From positions 3,802,001 to 3,866,000 of the forward strand of contig NZ_CP031167.1 in NCBI RefSeq assembly GCF_004346925.1: DNA of 64,000 nucleotides. The letters run 5' to 3'. The stretch's first letter is position 1. Each line of letters starts with the position of its first letter. Positions 8,100-16,191 of the stretch are shown here, piece by piece. Under the pieces are notes generated by a model. It made no database searches and had not been told where the DNA came from. It was given only the letters and a program-made list of their open reading frames with translations. The position numbers and the translations under genes are program-made. This DNA comes from Stenotrophomonas sp. ASS1. GTDB taxonomy: Bacteria > Pseudomonadota > Gammaproteobacteria > Xanthomonadales > Xanthomonadaceae.

Positions 8100-8804
8100 A
8101 TGAGCCGCCATTCACGACACCCCGAACTGCACCGCTCCGAGCGCGTCGGCTGGCTGCGTGCCGCCGTGCTGGGGGCCAACGATGGCATCGTCTCGGTGGC
8201 CGGCCTGGTGGTCGGCGTGGCCGCCAGCGGCGCCTCCGCGGCGACCATTCTGGCCACCGGCGTGGCTGGCACCGTGGCCGGCGCGATGTCGATGGCTGCT
8301 GGAGAGTATGTCTCCGTGCAGACCCAGGCCGACACCGAAGACGCCGACCTGGCGATGGAAAAGCGCGAACTGCACGAAGACCCGCACAGCGAGCTGGAAG
8401 AGCTGGCCGCGATCTACCGCCACCGCGGCCTGGAGCCGGCGCTGGCGCGGCAGGTGGCCGAGCAGCTCACCGCCCACGACGCACTGGGCGCCCACGCCCG
8501 CGACGAGCTGGGCATCACCGATACCCTGCGCGCGCGCCCGCTGCAGGCAGCGCTGGCCTCGGCCGGCGCCTTCACCTGTGGTGCGGCACTGCCGGTGCTG
8601 ACCGCGCTGCTCGCGCCGGTCGACAAGGTCGCGATGATGACCACCGCCAGCACCCTGCTCGGCCTGTGCCTGACCGGCGCGATGGCGGCCCAGGCCGGCG
8701 GCGCACCGCCGGTACGCGGCGCGATCCGGGTGATGTTCTGGGGCGCGTTGGCGATGGCCGCGGCCGCCGGCGTCGGTCGCCTGCTCGGCGCACACGTGAC
8801 ATGA
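8100..8804 (+). CDS. VIT1/CCC1-family metal (iron/manganese) transporter
   Basis: A 234-residue inner-membrane protein. It begins ERVGWLRAAVLGANDGIVSVAGLVVGVA and continues with MSMAAGEYVSVQTQADTEDADL, both diagnostic for the VIT/CCC1 family that moves Fe2+ or Mn2+ out of the cytoplasm. A charged cytoplasmic segment (about 80-140) carries the metal-binding Glu-rich helices, then three more membrane segments follow. The AraC-type regulator downstream overlaps its stop codon (ATGA at 8801-8804), so the two are translationally coupled and the regulator may respond to a related stress. Which metal is carried cannot be told from sequence. Confidence 0.88.
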   Translation: MSRHSRHPELHRSERVGWLRAAVLGANDGIVSVAGLVVGVAASGASAATILATGVAGTVAGAMSMAAGEYVSVQTQADTEDADLAMEKRELHEDPHSELEELAAIYRHRGLEPALARQVAEQLTAHDALGAHARDELGITDTLRARPLQAALASAGAFTCGAALPVLTALLAPVDKVAMMTTASTLLGLCLTGAMAAQAGGAPPVRGAIRVMFWGALAMAAAAGVGRLLGAHVT

Positions 8805-9625
8805 CCGCCATGCTGCCCCCGGCCACCGCACTGCTGGCCGAGATGGCCAGTCTGGCGGGCTGTGAGCGCGCCGAAGGCTATGCCTGCATCACCGCCCGTC
8901 GCGAGCATGGCGCCAGCTCGGTGGAGATTCCGCAACCGCAGTTCGCGATCCTGCTGGAAGGCCGCAAGCAGGTGCGCACCGCGCACCAGTCGCTGGAATT
9001 CATCCCCGGCGACATCCTGCTGCTGACCCAGCGCTGCCGGATCGATGTGGTCAACACGCCCGACCCGGGGACCGGCCGCTACCTCAGTGCCATCGTGCCG
9101 CTGTGTGCCGAAGTGCTGGCGGCCGCACGCACGCTGTGGAGCGAGGACCTTCCCGCGCCGGGCCAGGCGATGGCACGTCTGCCGTTGATCGACCATGGCA
9201 CAGTGCTGCGCCAGTGGCGGCAATCGCTGCAGGACGGCCGCTACAGCGAGGCACGATTGGCGCTGGCCTCGCTGGTGCTGACCCTGTGCCGGCAGGGCCA
9301 CGGCAACCTCTTGCTGCCACAGGCACCGAGCCTGGGCGAACAGATCCGCGACCGCATCGCCGCCGAACCGGCACGCGACTGGCAATCGCGTGATGTGGAA
9401 GAACAGTTCGCGCTGAGCGGTGCGACCCTGCGTCGTCGTCTCGCCGCCGAGGACACCAGCCTGCGCCAGCTGCTCACCGAGGCCCGGCTGGCGCATGGCA
9501 TGCAGCTGCTCTACACCACGGACCTGCCATTGAAGACCGTCGCAGCACGCGCGGGCTACCGGTCTGCGGCGAGTTTCAGCAAGCGCTTCGCCGAGCAATA
9601 CGGACTGGCTCCCACAGACATTTGA
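8801..9625 (+). CDS. AraC-family transcriptional regulator (AraC N-terminal cupin type)
   Basis: A 274-residue DNA-binding regulator. The N-terminal half (about 20-160) resembles the AraC-type ligand domain (FAILLEGRKQVRTAHQSLEF, then PGDILLLTQ). The C-terminal two-helix-turn-helix part contains LRRRLAAEDTSLRQLLTEAR and the typical second helix GYRSAASFSKRFAEQYGLAP. The start at 8801 is taken because it overlaps the VIT gene stop by four bases. Ligand and target genes are unknown; the coupling suggests joint expression with the transporter. Confidence 0.88.
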   Translation: MTAMLPPATALLAEMASLAGCERAEGYACITARREHGASSVEIPQPQFAILLEGRKQVRTAHQSLEFIPGDILLLTQRCRIDVVNTPDPGTGRYLSAIVPLCAEVLAAARTLWSEDLPAPGQAMARLPLIDHGTVLRQWRQSLQDGRYSEARLALASLVLTLCRQGHGNLLLPQAPSLGEQIRDRIAAEPARDWQSRDVEEQFALSGATLRRRLAAEDTSLRQLLTEARLAHGMQLLYTTDLPLKTVAARAGYRSAASFSKRFAEQYGLAPTDI

Positions 9626-9633
9626 AGGGGTTC

Positions 9634-9752
<119 letters not shown>

Positions 9753-9798
9753 ACGCCGTGAACCCATCCATGAAGTGACCCCCGAGACTTGGACGGGG

Positions 9799-10632
9799 TC
9801 AGGCGGCCGATTGGGCCTGCTCCCGGTACTTTACCGGGCTCAGACCTTTCAGTTTCAGTTTGATGCGTTCTTCGTTGTAGTACTGGATGTATTCCACCAG
9901 CCCAGCCTCCAGACTCTCGAGGCTGTCAAAGCTGTTCAGGTAGAAGAATTCCGACTTCAGCGTTCCAAAGAAGCTCTCCATCGCCGCATTGTCCAGGCAG
10001 TTGCCGCGCCGGGACATGCTTTGCTTCAACGAGTGCTTTTCCAGCATGTGCCGGTAGTTTTCATGCTGGTACTGCCAGCCCTGGTCGGAGTGGATCATGG
10101 GGCGCTCATCCGGGGAAAGCTTCTTGATGGCCTCCTCCAGCATTTGACCCACCAGATCAAATACGGGCCGACGCTTGATCTGATAAGCCACGATTTCGCC
10201 GTTGTAGAGGTCCATGATCGGCGACAGGTATAGCTTCATGCCCTGCACCTTGAACTCGGTCACGTCAGTCACCCACTTCTGGTTGGGCCGCTCGGCATGG
10301 AACTGGCGATTGAGGTCATTGCCAACCACAACATTGGCCGCCCCCTTGAAGGCCTGGTAGCGCTTCACACGCACCCGCGATTTCAGCCCCATCTCCCCCA
10401 TCAGGCGCTGAACCCGCTTGTGATTGGTCCGATGACCCTGATTGGCTAATTCCAGCGTCACCGTGCGATAGCCATAGCGCCCTTGGCTTTGATCGTAGAT
10501 TGCACGGATGCGCTCGCACAGGGCTGCCTCATCCTGATCCGGATGGGCCAGGACATGGTTCTGGTAATAGAACGTACTGCGTGACAGCTCAGCTGCTTCG
10601 AGCAGAAGCGACAGCGTATGAACCTGCCTCAA
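9799..10632 (-). CDS. IS3-family transposase OrfB, DDE integrase domain
   Basis: A 277-residue catalytic subunit that cuts and joins the element ends. The HTH_21-like segment is followed by the rve integrase core. The three acidic residues are visible in KWVTDVTEF, MIHSDQGWQYQ and CLDNAAMESFFGTLK, and the protein ends with the typical NEERIKLKLKGLSPVKYREQ. The annotated start is a TTG overlapping the orfA stop. It is more likely made mainly as an OrfAB fusion by frameshifting at 10695-10701, because the orfB frame stays open from there. Confidence 0.93.
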   Translation of the reverse strand: MRQVHTLSLLLEAAELSRSTFYYQNHVLAHPDQDEAALCERIRAIYDQSQGRYGYRTVTLELANQGHRTNHKRVQRLMGEMGLKSRVRVKRYQAFKGAANVVVGNDLNRQFHAERPNQKWVTDVTEFKVQGMKLYLSPIMDLYNGEIVAYQIKRRPVFDLVGQMLEEAIKKLSPDERPMIHSDQGWQYQHENYRHMLEKHSLKQSMSRRGNCLDNAAMESFFGTLKSEFFYLNSFDSLESLEAGLVEYIQYYNEERIKLKLKGLSPVKYREQAQSAA

Positions 10633-11150
10633 TCCTTGGACGGCTTGCGCTTTGCGTCCTGCGCCGCCTGCTCTTCCCGGATCAAGGCATCGAGTTTTTT
10701 TAGGTAGTCGGTCTCCGCACGCAGATAGGCGACTTCCTTGAGCAGCTCATCGCGGCTCATATCTTCAGGCGGCTTGGACGAACGGGTCTTCTTCATCGGC
10801 TTTCGGGGCGGCGGCGGAGGGGGTGCCAACGCTTGGGCACCGCCTTGAGCATACAGGCGCCGCCATCGCCCCACCGCGCCGGCATCGCCAATTTGAAAGT
10901 AGGTGGTGGCCTCGCGCCCGGACAGGCCGTCCTGGCTCATCTTCTCCAGGACAGCCAGCTTGAACGGGAGGTCATAGGACCGGGCCTGGCGATGAAATCC
11001 CCGCCAACCATGCAGCCGATAGGTCGCCACCCAGCGCCTGACCGTGGAGAACTCCAGGCCGTGGCGACGGGCAATGGCTTTGACCGATGTGGAGGTCTTG
11101 CAGGCCTCTTTGGCGACCTGCAGTTTGAAACGCGCGTCGTATTTGTTCAT
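10629..11150 (-). CDS. IS3-family transposase OrfA
   Basis: A 173-residue DNA-binding subunit. It has two helix-turn-helix regions (KLQVAKEACKTSTSVKAIARR with LEFSTVRRWV; then LAVLEKMSQDGLSGREATTYF) and a C-terminal leucine-zipper-like stretch (DELLKEVAYLRAETDYLKKL). The ATG at 11150 starts MNKYDARFK, the usual start of this group; the ORF could extend upstream to 11180. Its TGA overlaps the TTG of orfB. A run of seven A on the coding strand (10701-10695, codons CTA AAA AAA CTC) lies about 22 codons before the stop and suits a programmed -1 shift. Confidence 0.93.
   Translation of the reverse strand: MNKYDARFKLQVAKEACKTSTSVKAIARRHGLEFSTVRRWVATYRLHGWRGFHRQARSYDLPFKLAVLEKMSQDGLSGREATTYFQIGDAGAVGRWRRLYAQGGAQALAPPPPPPRKPMKKTRSSKPPEDMSRDELLKEVAYLRAETDYLKKLDALIREEQAAQDAKRKPSKD
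10695..10701 (-). other. Probable programmed -1 frameshift site (A7 slippery run) of the IS3 element
   Basis: Seven consecutive A on the coding strand inside orfA. After a -1 slip the frame reads ACT CGA TGC CTT and runs without a stop into the orfB TTG codon and beyond, as required for an OrfAB fusion transposase. Confidence 0.65.
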
Positions 11151-11198
11151 GTATCCCTCGGGGTTGGATCTAGCGTCCAACTCCCGGGGGTCACTTCA

Positions 11199-11869
11199 CC
11201 ATGGGGGCTTGGCAGCCGCATCCATGCGGCTGACACCCCGCACTCCGACACCGCCCCACCTCTGACAGATCTCCGCGGCTGTTGGTAGGTGTCGACCTTG
11301 GTCGACACATCTGTCAGATATCGAATGAATCATCCACGCATTGCGTGGATCTACTGTGTCGACCAAGGTCGACCCCCACCAGGGCAATACGTCGTTCCAA
11401 CAGATCGCAGAAAACTGTCGAAGGCGGGGTGGGTCCGGTTGCGGGGGCGTGAGCCGCATGGGCCCGAGGCATGCCTCGGGCGGGTTGGGCAGGACGCCCA
11501 ACCCCGGTCTTGCCGTGTGCGCAGGACTGCGCACACGAGCAAGCGGCGACCGAGCTTACATGGGTGAGGGCGCTTTGCTTGCGAAGCATTGCTTCGCAAG
11601 CGCCCGAACGCACAGCCGCCAGCGGCTGGGCCGGGCCCCGGAGGGGGACTTGCAGCGGCCCCCGCAACCGGACCCACCCCGCCATCCCACGGATAACCCG
11701 CTGTTGCTGTTGCTTCGGCCGTTGCTGTTGCCTCTGCGGGTGCAGGGCGCAGCCCTGCAGACAACACCCCTTCCCTGAGCATTCCGCGTAGTGGTTTGAG
11801 CGCCGCACACACGTCGACCACGGCACGCTATACGGCAACGGAACCGCCCGTCGTCCACCGAGAACCACC
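11199..11869. repeat. Repeat-filled intergenic region: palindromic element and SMAG stem-loops
   Basis: No gene is seen in these 670 bases. They contain the right arm of the IS-split palindrome (11236-11260), SMAG stem-loops at 11285-11308 and 11332-11353, and a second complete palindromic element whose 25-base arms at 11423-11447 and 11659-11683 are perfect complements. The loop of that element holds further palindromes (GCCCGAGGCATGCCTCGGGC; GTGTGCGCAGGACTGCGCACAC; GCTTGCGAAGCATTGCTTCGCAAGC). A GTTGCT/GTTGCC hexamer tract at about 11700-11735 is the inverted counterpart of the tract at 9661. Confidence 0.8.
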
Positions 11870-12841
11870 ATGACCCTGCGTCCCCTGCCGCTGCACCGCG
11901 CCCTGCTGTTGGCCCTGTCATCCCTGCCACTGGCCGCGCTGGCCGAAACCACGTCGCCTGCCCCCACCCAGCAGGTCCCGGGCGTCTACCACCAGCGCGT
12001 CGGTGCGCTGCAGGTCACCGCTCTGTTCGATGGCGTGGTCGCGCTGGGCCGGCAGGAAGTCGTGGACGTGCCGCCGACGCTGGTCAGCCGCCTGCTGGAA
12101 GGCCGTTACGTGCCCGAAGACAAGAAGGGCCTGCAGACCGCGATCAACGCTTTCCTGGTGCGCCAGGGCAACCACCTGACCCTGGTCGATACCGGTACCG
12201 CGCAGTGCTTCGGCCCCGGCCTGGGCCAGGTGCTGGGCAACCTGCGCGCCTCCGGCGTGGACCCGGCCGAGGTGGATGAGGTGCTGCTGACCCACGCCCA
12301 TCCGGACCATCTGTGCGGCGTGCTCGACGCGCAGGGCAAGCTGGCCTACCCGAATGCCACGGTGTGGCTGTCCAAGGCCGATGCCGACTACTGGCTCAAC
12401 CCGGCCAGCGAGGCCACCGCGCCGAAGGGCGTGCGCTTTGCCTTCCCGCTGGCGCGCAACGCGGTAGCGCCCTATCAGGCCAGCGGCCACCTGCGCACCT
12501 TCAGTCCCGGCGATGCCCTGCCCGGTGGCGCGGTGGCGATGGACACCCATGGCCATACGCCCGGCCATGTCTCTTACCGGTTCGACAGCCAGGGCCAGTC
12601 ACTGCTGGTGTGGGGCGATGTGCTGCACTTCCATGCGGTGCAGTTCGCCCACCCGGAAGCCGCGTTCGAGGCCGATTCGGACCGCAAGGCGGCCACCGCC
12701 AGCCGTCGCAGCCTGCTGCAGCAGGCCACCGCCCACGGTTGGTGGGTGGCCGGTGCACACCTGCCGTTCCCCGGCCTGGGCCATGTGCGCAGCGAAGGCC
12801 AGGCCTATGCCTGGGTGCCGGCGGAATATTCGCCGTTGTGA
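11870..12841 (+). CDS. Secreted metallo-beta-lactamase-fold hydrolase
   Basis: A 323-residue protein with a cleavable signal peptide (about 1-25, ending ALAE). It has the zinc-binding motif THAHPDHLCG, an upstream VDTGTAQCFG, then DTHGHTPGHVSYRF and a C-terminal GAHLPFPGLGHV, so the MBL-fold metal sites appear intact. It resembles the periplasmic MBL hydrolases of the quorum-quenching lactonase/aryldialkylphosphatase-like group common in Stenotrophomonas. It lacks the sequence context of the L1 carbapenemase. Substrate unknown. It is a monocistron flanked by repeats. Confidence 0.88.
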   Translation: MTLRPLPLHRALLLALSSLPLAALAETTSPAPTQQVPGVYHQRVGALQVTALFDGVVALGRQEVVDVPPTLVSRLLEGRYVPEDKKGLQTAINAFLVRQGNHLTLVDTGTAQCFGPGLGQVLGNLRASGVDPAEVDEVLLTHAHPDHLCGVLDAQGKLAYPNATVWLSKADADYWLNPASEATAPKGVRFAFPLARNAVAPYQASGHLRTFSPGDALPGGAVAMDTHGHTPGHVSYRFDSQGQSLLVWGDVLHFHAVQFAHPEAAFEADSDRKAATASRRSLLQQATAHGWWVAGAHLPFPGLGHVRSEGQAYAWVPAEYSPL

Positions 12842-12844
12842 GGG

Positions 12845-12902
12845 TGTGCCGACCAAGGTCGGCACCCACCCGATCCGGTAGCGCCCGGCTGCCAGCCGGG
12901 CG
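12845..12902. repeat. SMAG-type stem-loops
   Basis: GTGCCGACCAAGGTCGGCAC at 12845-12864 and GTAGCGCCCGGCTGCCAGCCGGGCG at 12878-12902, between convergent gene ends. They may act as transcript ends. Confidence 0.75.
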
Positions 12903-12914
12903 ACGGGGGAGCGC

Positions 12915-13517
12915 TTACTCCAACCCCAGCCAGCCGCCGATCACGCCGCGGGCTTCGTCCACGCCGGTGCGGTCTTCGCCGGAGAACACCTGCACGCTGA
13001 CGCTGTCGCCGTAGGCCGAGTGCAGTTCCTTGCGCACTTTCTGCAGGGTCTGCATCTGCTGGCTGCGGCTCAGCTTGTCGGCCTTGGTCAGCAACGCATG
13101 CGCCGGCAGGCCACGCTGCACGGCATAGGCCAGCATCTGCCGGTCGTAGTCCTTCAGCGGGTGGCGGATATCCATCACCACCACCAGGCCCCTCAGCGCA
13201 TTGCGGGTGCGGAAGTAGCGGTCGATGAAGGCCTGCCAGTGCGCCTGCAGGTCCAGCGGCACCTTGGCGTAACCGTAACCGGGCAGATCGACCAGATGGG
13301 CTTCCGGGGTCACCTGGAAGAACACCAGCTGCTGGGTGCGGCCGGGGGTCTTGGAGACACGGGCCAGGCTGTTCTGCCGGGTCAATGCGTTGAGGGCACT
13401 GGACTTGCCGGCGTTGGAGCGGCCCGCAAAGGCCACTTCGGCCCCCTCATCGGGCGGCAGCTGCCCCATGTTGTGGGCAGAGAGGTGGTATTGAGCGCGT
13501 TCGATGAGCAATGACAT
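12915..13517 (-). CDS. yihA: Ribosome-biogenesis GTPase YihA/EngB
   Basis: A 200-residue essential cytoplasmic GTPase needed for late 50S assembly and normal division. G1 is GRSNAGKSSALNALT, G3 is VDLPGYGYAKV and G4 is LLTKADKLSR, the usual YihA arrangement. The ATG at 13517 begins MSLLIERAQYHLSAHN; an in-frame ATG at 13523 would add two residues. Further upstream extension of the frame is not supported. It is divergent from the cytochrome c4 gene, as in other gammaproteobacteria. Confidence 0.95.
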   Translation of the reverse strand: MSLLIERAQYHLSAHNMGQLPPDEGAEVAFAGRSNAGKSSALNALTRQNSLARVSKTPGRTQQLVFFQVTPEAHLVDLPGYGYAKVPLDLQAHWQAFIDRYFRTRNALRGLVVVMDIRHPLKDYDRQMLAYAVQRGLPAHALLTKADKLSRSQQMQTLQKVRKELHSAYGDSVSVQVFSGEDRTGVDEARGVIGGWLGLE

Positions 13518-13673
13518 GTGCATAGGATCGCATGTTGCGGCACCGCGCGCCCGGCCCAGGGCCCTCTGCCGGGAAAATGCTGCACTGCTGCGTTGACCGT
13601 GCGCGGAAACGGCGTTGATAATCCGGGCGATGCCGGCGGCCACCGCCCGGCCCGGTCCATACGGAGCTTTAGC

Positions 13674-14474
13674 ATGCGCCACGCTCGCGTTCTTGCCGTA
13701 TCCGCCCTTGCCACTGCCGTAGTTGTTGCCGCTGCTGCGTTCGCGCAGACCACGTTGACCCCGCTGCCCGACAACGGGCCGATCAACACCGCCTCGCTGG
13801 AGGTCGATTTCAGCAAGACCCACTGGGGCGATGCCAAGGCCGGCCAGACCAAGGCCTCGGCCTGCGCGGCCTGCCATGGCGCCGACGGCAATTCCACGGT
13901 GGAGATGTACCCGTCCATCGCCGGCCAGAGCGAACGCTACGTCGCCCAGCAGATGGCCCTGATCGCCAATGGGCAGCGCAGCTCCGGCGCGGCGGTGGCG
14001 ATGGTGCCGTTCGTGCAGAACCTCACCCCGCAGGACATGCGCGACATCGGCGCGTTCTTCGCCACGCAGAAGGCCACTGCCGGCATCGCCGATGACACGG
14101 CGGTCACCGACGGCCCCTACAAGGGCATGAAGTTCTACGAGATCGGCCAGCAGCTGTACCGTGGCGGCGATGCCAAGCGTGGCCTGCCGGCCTGCATGGC
14201 CTGCCACGGCCCCAGTGGCGCCGGTAATCCGGGGCCGGCCTATCCGCACATCGGTGGCCAGCATGCCAGCTATGTCGCGCGCCGCCTGCAGGAATACCAG
14301 GCCGGCCAGACCAACGAGACCGACAAGGCGCACTTCCAGATCATGGCTGCGGTTGCGCAGAAGCTGAGCGAGCAGGAGGTGCAGGCGCTGTCGAGCTACC
14401 TGCAGGGCCTGCACAACAAGGCCGACGACGTGGCCGTTGCCACCGCGCCGGCACAACCGGCTGCCGCCCCCTGA
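13674..14474 (+). CDS. Dihaem cytochrome c4
   Basis: A 266-residue periplasmic electron carrier with a signal peptide (ends AAAFAQ). Two haem-binding motifs, CAACH and CMACH, lie in two homologous halves, each followed by a GQ...YV..QM / GQHASYVARRL segment and a Met ligand region. The start is supported by GGAG at 13663-13666. It probably feeds terminal oxidases from the bc1 complex. A strong intrinsic terminator follows, and two DsbA genes lie downstream, a conserved proteobacterial neighbourhood (cytochrome c4 - dsbA). Confidence 0.93.
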   Translation: MRHARVLAVSALATAVVVAAAAFAQTTLTPLPDNGPINTASLEVDFSKTHWGDAKAGQTKASACAACHGADGNSTVEMYPSIAGQSERYVAQQMALIANGQRSSGAAVAMVPFVQNLTPQDMRDIGAFFATQKATAGIADDTAVTDGPYKGMKFYEIGQQLYRGGDAKRGLPACMACHGPSGAGNPGPAYPHIGGQHASYVARRLQEYQAGQTNETDKAHFQIMAAVAQKLSEQEVQALSSYLQGLHNKADDVAVATAPAQPAAAP

Positions 14475-14532
14475 CCACCACTGGTCGGCCCGGGTCGCCA
14501 CGCCGGCCCGCGGCTGCGGTATGTTTCCTTCA

Positions 14533-14562
14533 CGCCGGCGACCGCGCCGGCGTTGCTTTTTT
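14533..14562 (+). terminator. Rho-independent terminator after cytochrome c4 gene
   Basis: CGCCGGCG, loop ACCG, CGCCGGCG, then TTGC and six T. It lies between the cytochrome gene and dsbA, so the latter needs its own promoter or read-through. Confidence 0.85.
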
Positions 14563-14580
14563 CAACGGAGATGCGTGTCG

Positions 14581-15231
14581 ATGAGGTTGATTTCCCGCCT
14601 GCTGTTGTCTGTGCTGGTGCTGCTGCCGCTGGTAGCCTGCGCCGCCACCCCCGCCAATGCCCCGCTGGTCGAAGGCAAGGACTACGAGCGCATCGCCCAG
14701 CCGGGCCCGTTCCAGCCGCTGGCCGGCAAGATCGAGGTGGTCGAGGTCTTCGGCTACACCTGCCCGCACTGCGCCCGTTTCGAACCGCAGCTGGAAGCCT
14801 GGGCAGCCAAGCTGCCGGCCGATGTGCGCTTCACTCCGGTTCCGGCAGCCTTCGGCGGCGCCTGGGATGCCTGGGCACTGGCCTACTACGCCGCCGACGA
14901 AGTCGGCGTGGCCAAGCGCAGCCATGGCGCCGTGTTCAAGGCCCTGCACCAGGACGGCTCGCTGCCGATGCAGAACGTCTCGGCCGATGAGCTCGCCACC
15001 TTCTACAAGGCCTACGGCGTGACCCCGGACCGTTACCTGCAGGCCCTGCGCGGCGATGCCGTACAGAAGAAGGTCGATGCCGCCCGCGCGTTCGCCCAGC
15101 GCACCAAGATCCCCGGGACCCCGGCGCTGATCATCAACGGCCAGTACCTGGTCCGTGGCGACAGCTTCGACGACCAGCTGCGCATCGCCTCGGCGCTGAT
15201 CGCCCAGGCCCGCGCCGCCCGCGGCCGCTGA
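14581..15231 (+). CDS. dsbA: Thiol:disulfide interchange protein DsbA (first copy)
   Basis: A 216-residue periplasmic oxidoreductase that introduces disulfides into exported proteins. It has a signal sequence (LLLSVLVLLPLVACAATPANA; the LVAC could also be a lipobox), the thioredoxin-like active site YTCPHCARF and the cis-Pro motif KIPGTPALIING. GGAG at 14567-14570 suits either the GTG at 14575 or the ATG at 14581. The active site CPHC is that of classical DsbA. A second, larger paralogue follows in the same direction. Confidence 0.92.
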   Translation: MRLISRLLLSVLVLLPLVACAATPANAPLVEGKDYERIAQPGPFQPLAGKIEVVEVFGYTCPHCARFEPQLEAWAAKLPADVRFTPVPAAFGGAWDAWALAYYAADEVGVAKRSHGAVFKALHQDGSLPMQNVSADELATFYKAYGVTPDRYLQALRGDAVQKKVDAARAFAQRTKIPGTPALIINGQYLVRGDSFDDQLRIASALIAQARAARGR

Positions 15232-15337
15232 ACCAACACCCACCACCGACACGGCGCTTTCGCCGCCGCGTGTCATCATTTCCCCCTGGCCGGCGCATGA
15301 CGCCGGCCCCACCTTTCCAGATGCTGGAGACGTTTCC

Positions 15338-16168
15338 ATGAAGATCCGTTACGCCCTCGCCCTCGCAGCGCTGCTGCCGATCCTGGCGGCCTGCAAGGCC
15401 GACGACGGCAGCACCAACACCACCGCGGCCCCGGCCGAACCGGCTGCAGCTCCGGCGACCACCGAACCGGCCGCTCCGGCCGCGGGTACCGAAGGCGCCG
15501 CCCCGGCCGCTGCCGAAGGCGAGAAGGACGCGGCTGAAGCCGCACCGGCCGCTGCACCGGCCCCGACCACCACCGCACTGACCGGCCCGGCCCCGGTGGA
15601 AGGCGCCGACTACCAGGTGATCCCGAACGGCCAGCCGTTCCAGCCGGCCGCCGGCAAGATCGAAGTGACCGAGATCTTCGGCTATGTCTGCCCGGCCTGC
15701 GCCGCGTTCCAGCCGCTGGTCGGCCCGTGGAAGGCCGGCCTGCCGAGCGACGTGAACTTCGTCTACGTGCCGGCCATGTTCGGCGGTACCTGGGACAACT
15801 ACGCCCGTGCCTTCTACGCCGCGCAGACCCTGGGCGTGCAGGAGAAGACCCACGAAGCCCTGTACGCTGCCATCCATTCGCAGAAGACCCTGAAGGGCGA
15901 GCGCGGCACCGATTCGGTTGACGACATCGCCAAGTTCTACGGTGCCTACGGCGTGGATCCGAAGCAGTTCGCCGCCACCATGGGCAGCTTCGCGGTGAAT
16001 GCCAAGACCAACTCGGCCAAGCAGTTCGCCCAGCGCAGCCAGATCAGCGGCACCCCGTCGATCATCGTCAACGGCAAGTACCTGGTGAAGGGCAAGAGCT
16101 TCCCGGACATGCTGCGCATTGCCGACCACCTGATCGCCCGCGAACGCGGTGCGGCCCAGGCTCACTGA
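15338..16168 (+). CDS. DsbA-family lipoprotein with Ala/Pro-rich tether (second copy)
   Basis: A 276-residue thioredoxin-fold protein. The signal ends in a clear lipobox, LAAC (Cys19), followed by about 65 residues rich in Ala, Pro, Thr and Glu that look like a flexible tether. The DsbA domain follows, with active site YVCPACAAF and cis-Pro ISGTPSIIVNG. CPAC instead of CPHC implies a different redox potential from its neighbour, and lipidation would anchor it to a membrane. Parallel order and shared architecture (EGADYQVIPNGQPFQP versus EGKDYERIAQPGPFQP) show the pair arose by duplication. Confidence 0.9.
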   Translation: MKIRYALALAALLPILAACKADDGSTNTTAAPAEPAAAPATTEPAAPAAGTEGAAPAAAEGEKDAAEAAPAAAPAPTTTALTGPAPVEGADYQVIPNGQPFQPAAGKIEVTEIFGYVCPACAAFQPLVGPWKAGLPSDVNFVYVPAMFGGTWDNYARAFYAAQTLGVQEKTHEALYAAIHSQKTLKGERGTDSVDDIAKFYGAYGVDPKQFAATMGSFAVNAKTNSAKQFAQRSQISGTPSIIVNGKYLVKGKSFPDMLRIADHLIARERGAAQAH

Positions 16169-16191
16169 TCCAAGAGAAGCGTTTCCCGGCC

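Larger units (their letters stand above)
9771..11198 (-). mobile_element. IS3-family insertion sequence (IS150-like organisation), complete
   Basis: The ends are TGAAGTGACCCCCG-AG-ACTTGGAC (9771) and, on the opposite strand, TGAAGTGACCCCCG-GG-AGTTGGAC (11198), near-perfect inverted repeats of about 24 bp. A 3-bp CCA lies outside each end (9768-9770 and 11199-11201), consistent with an IS3-type target duplication. It carries overlapping orfA and orfB in -1 register. Both reading frames are open with intact catalytic residues, so the element looks potentially active. It interrupts the loop of a large palindrome. Confidence 0.93.

Noticed and set aside
11870..12841. L1-type carbapenemase
   Set aside because: It shares the HxHxDH metal motif only; length, N-terminus and other motifs fit the secreted MBL hydrolase group instead.
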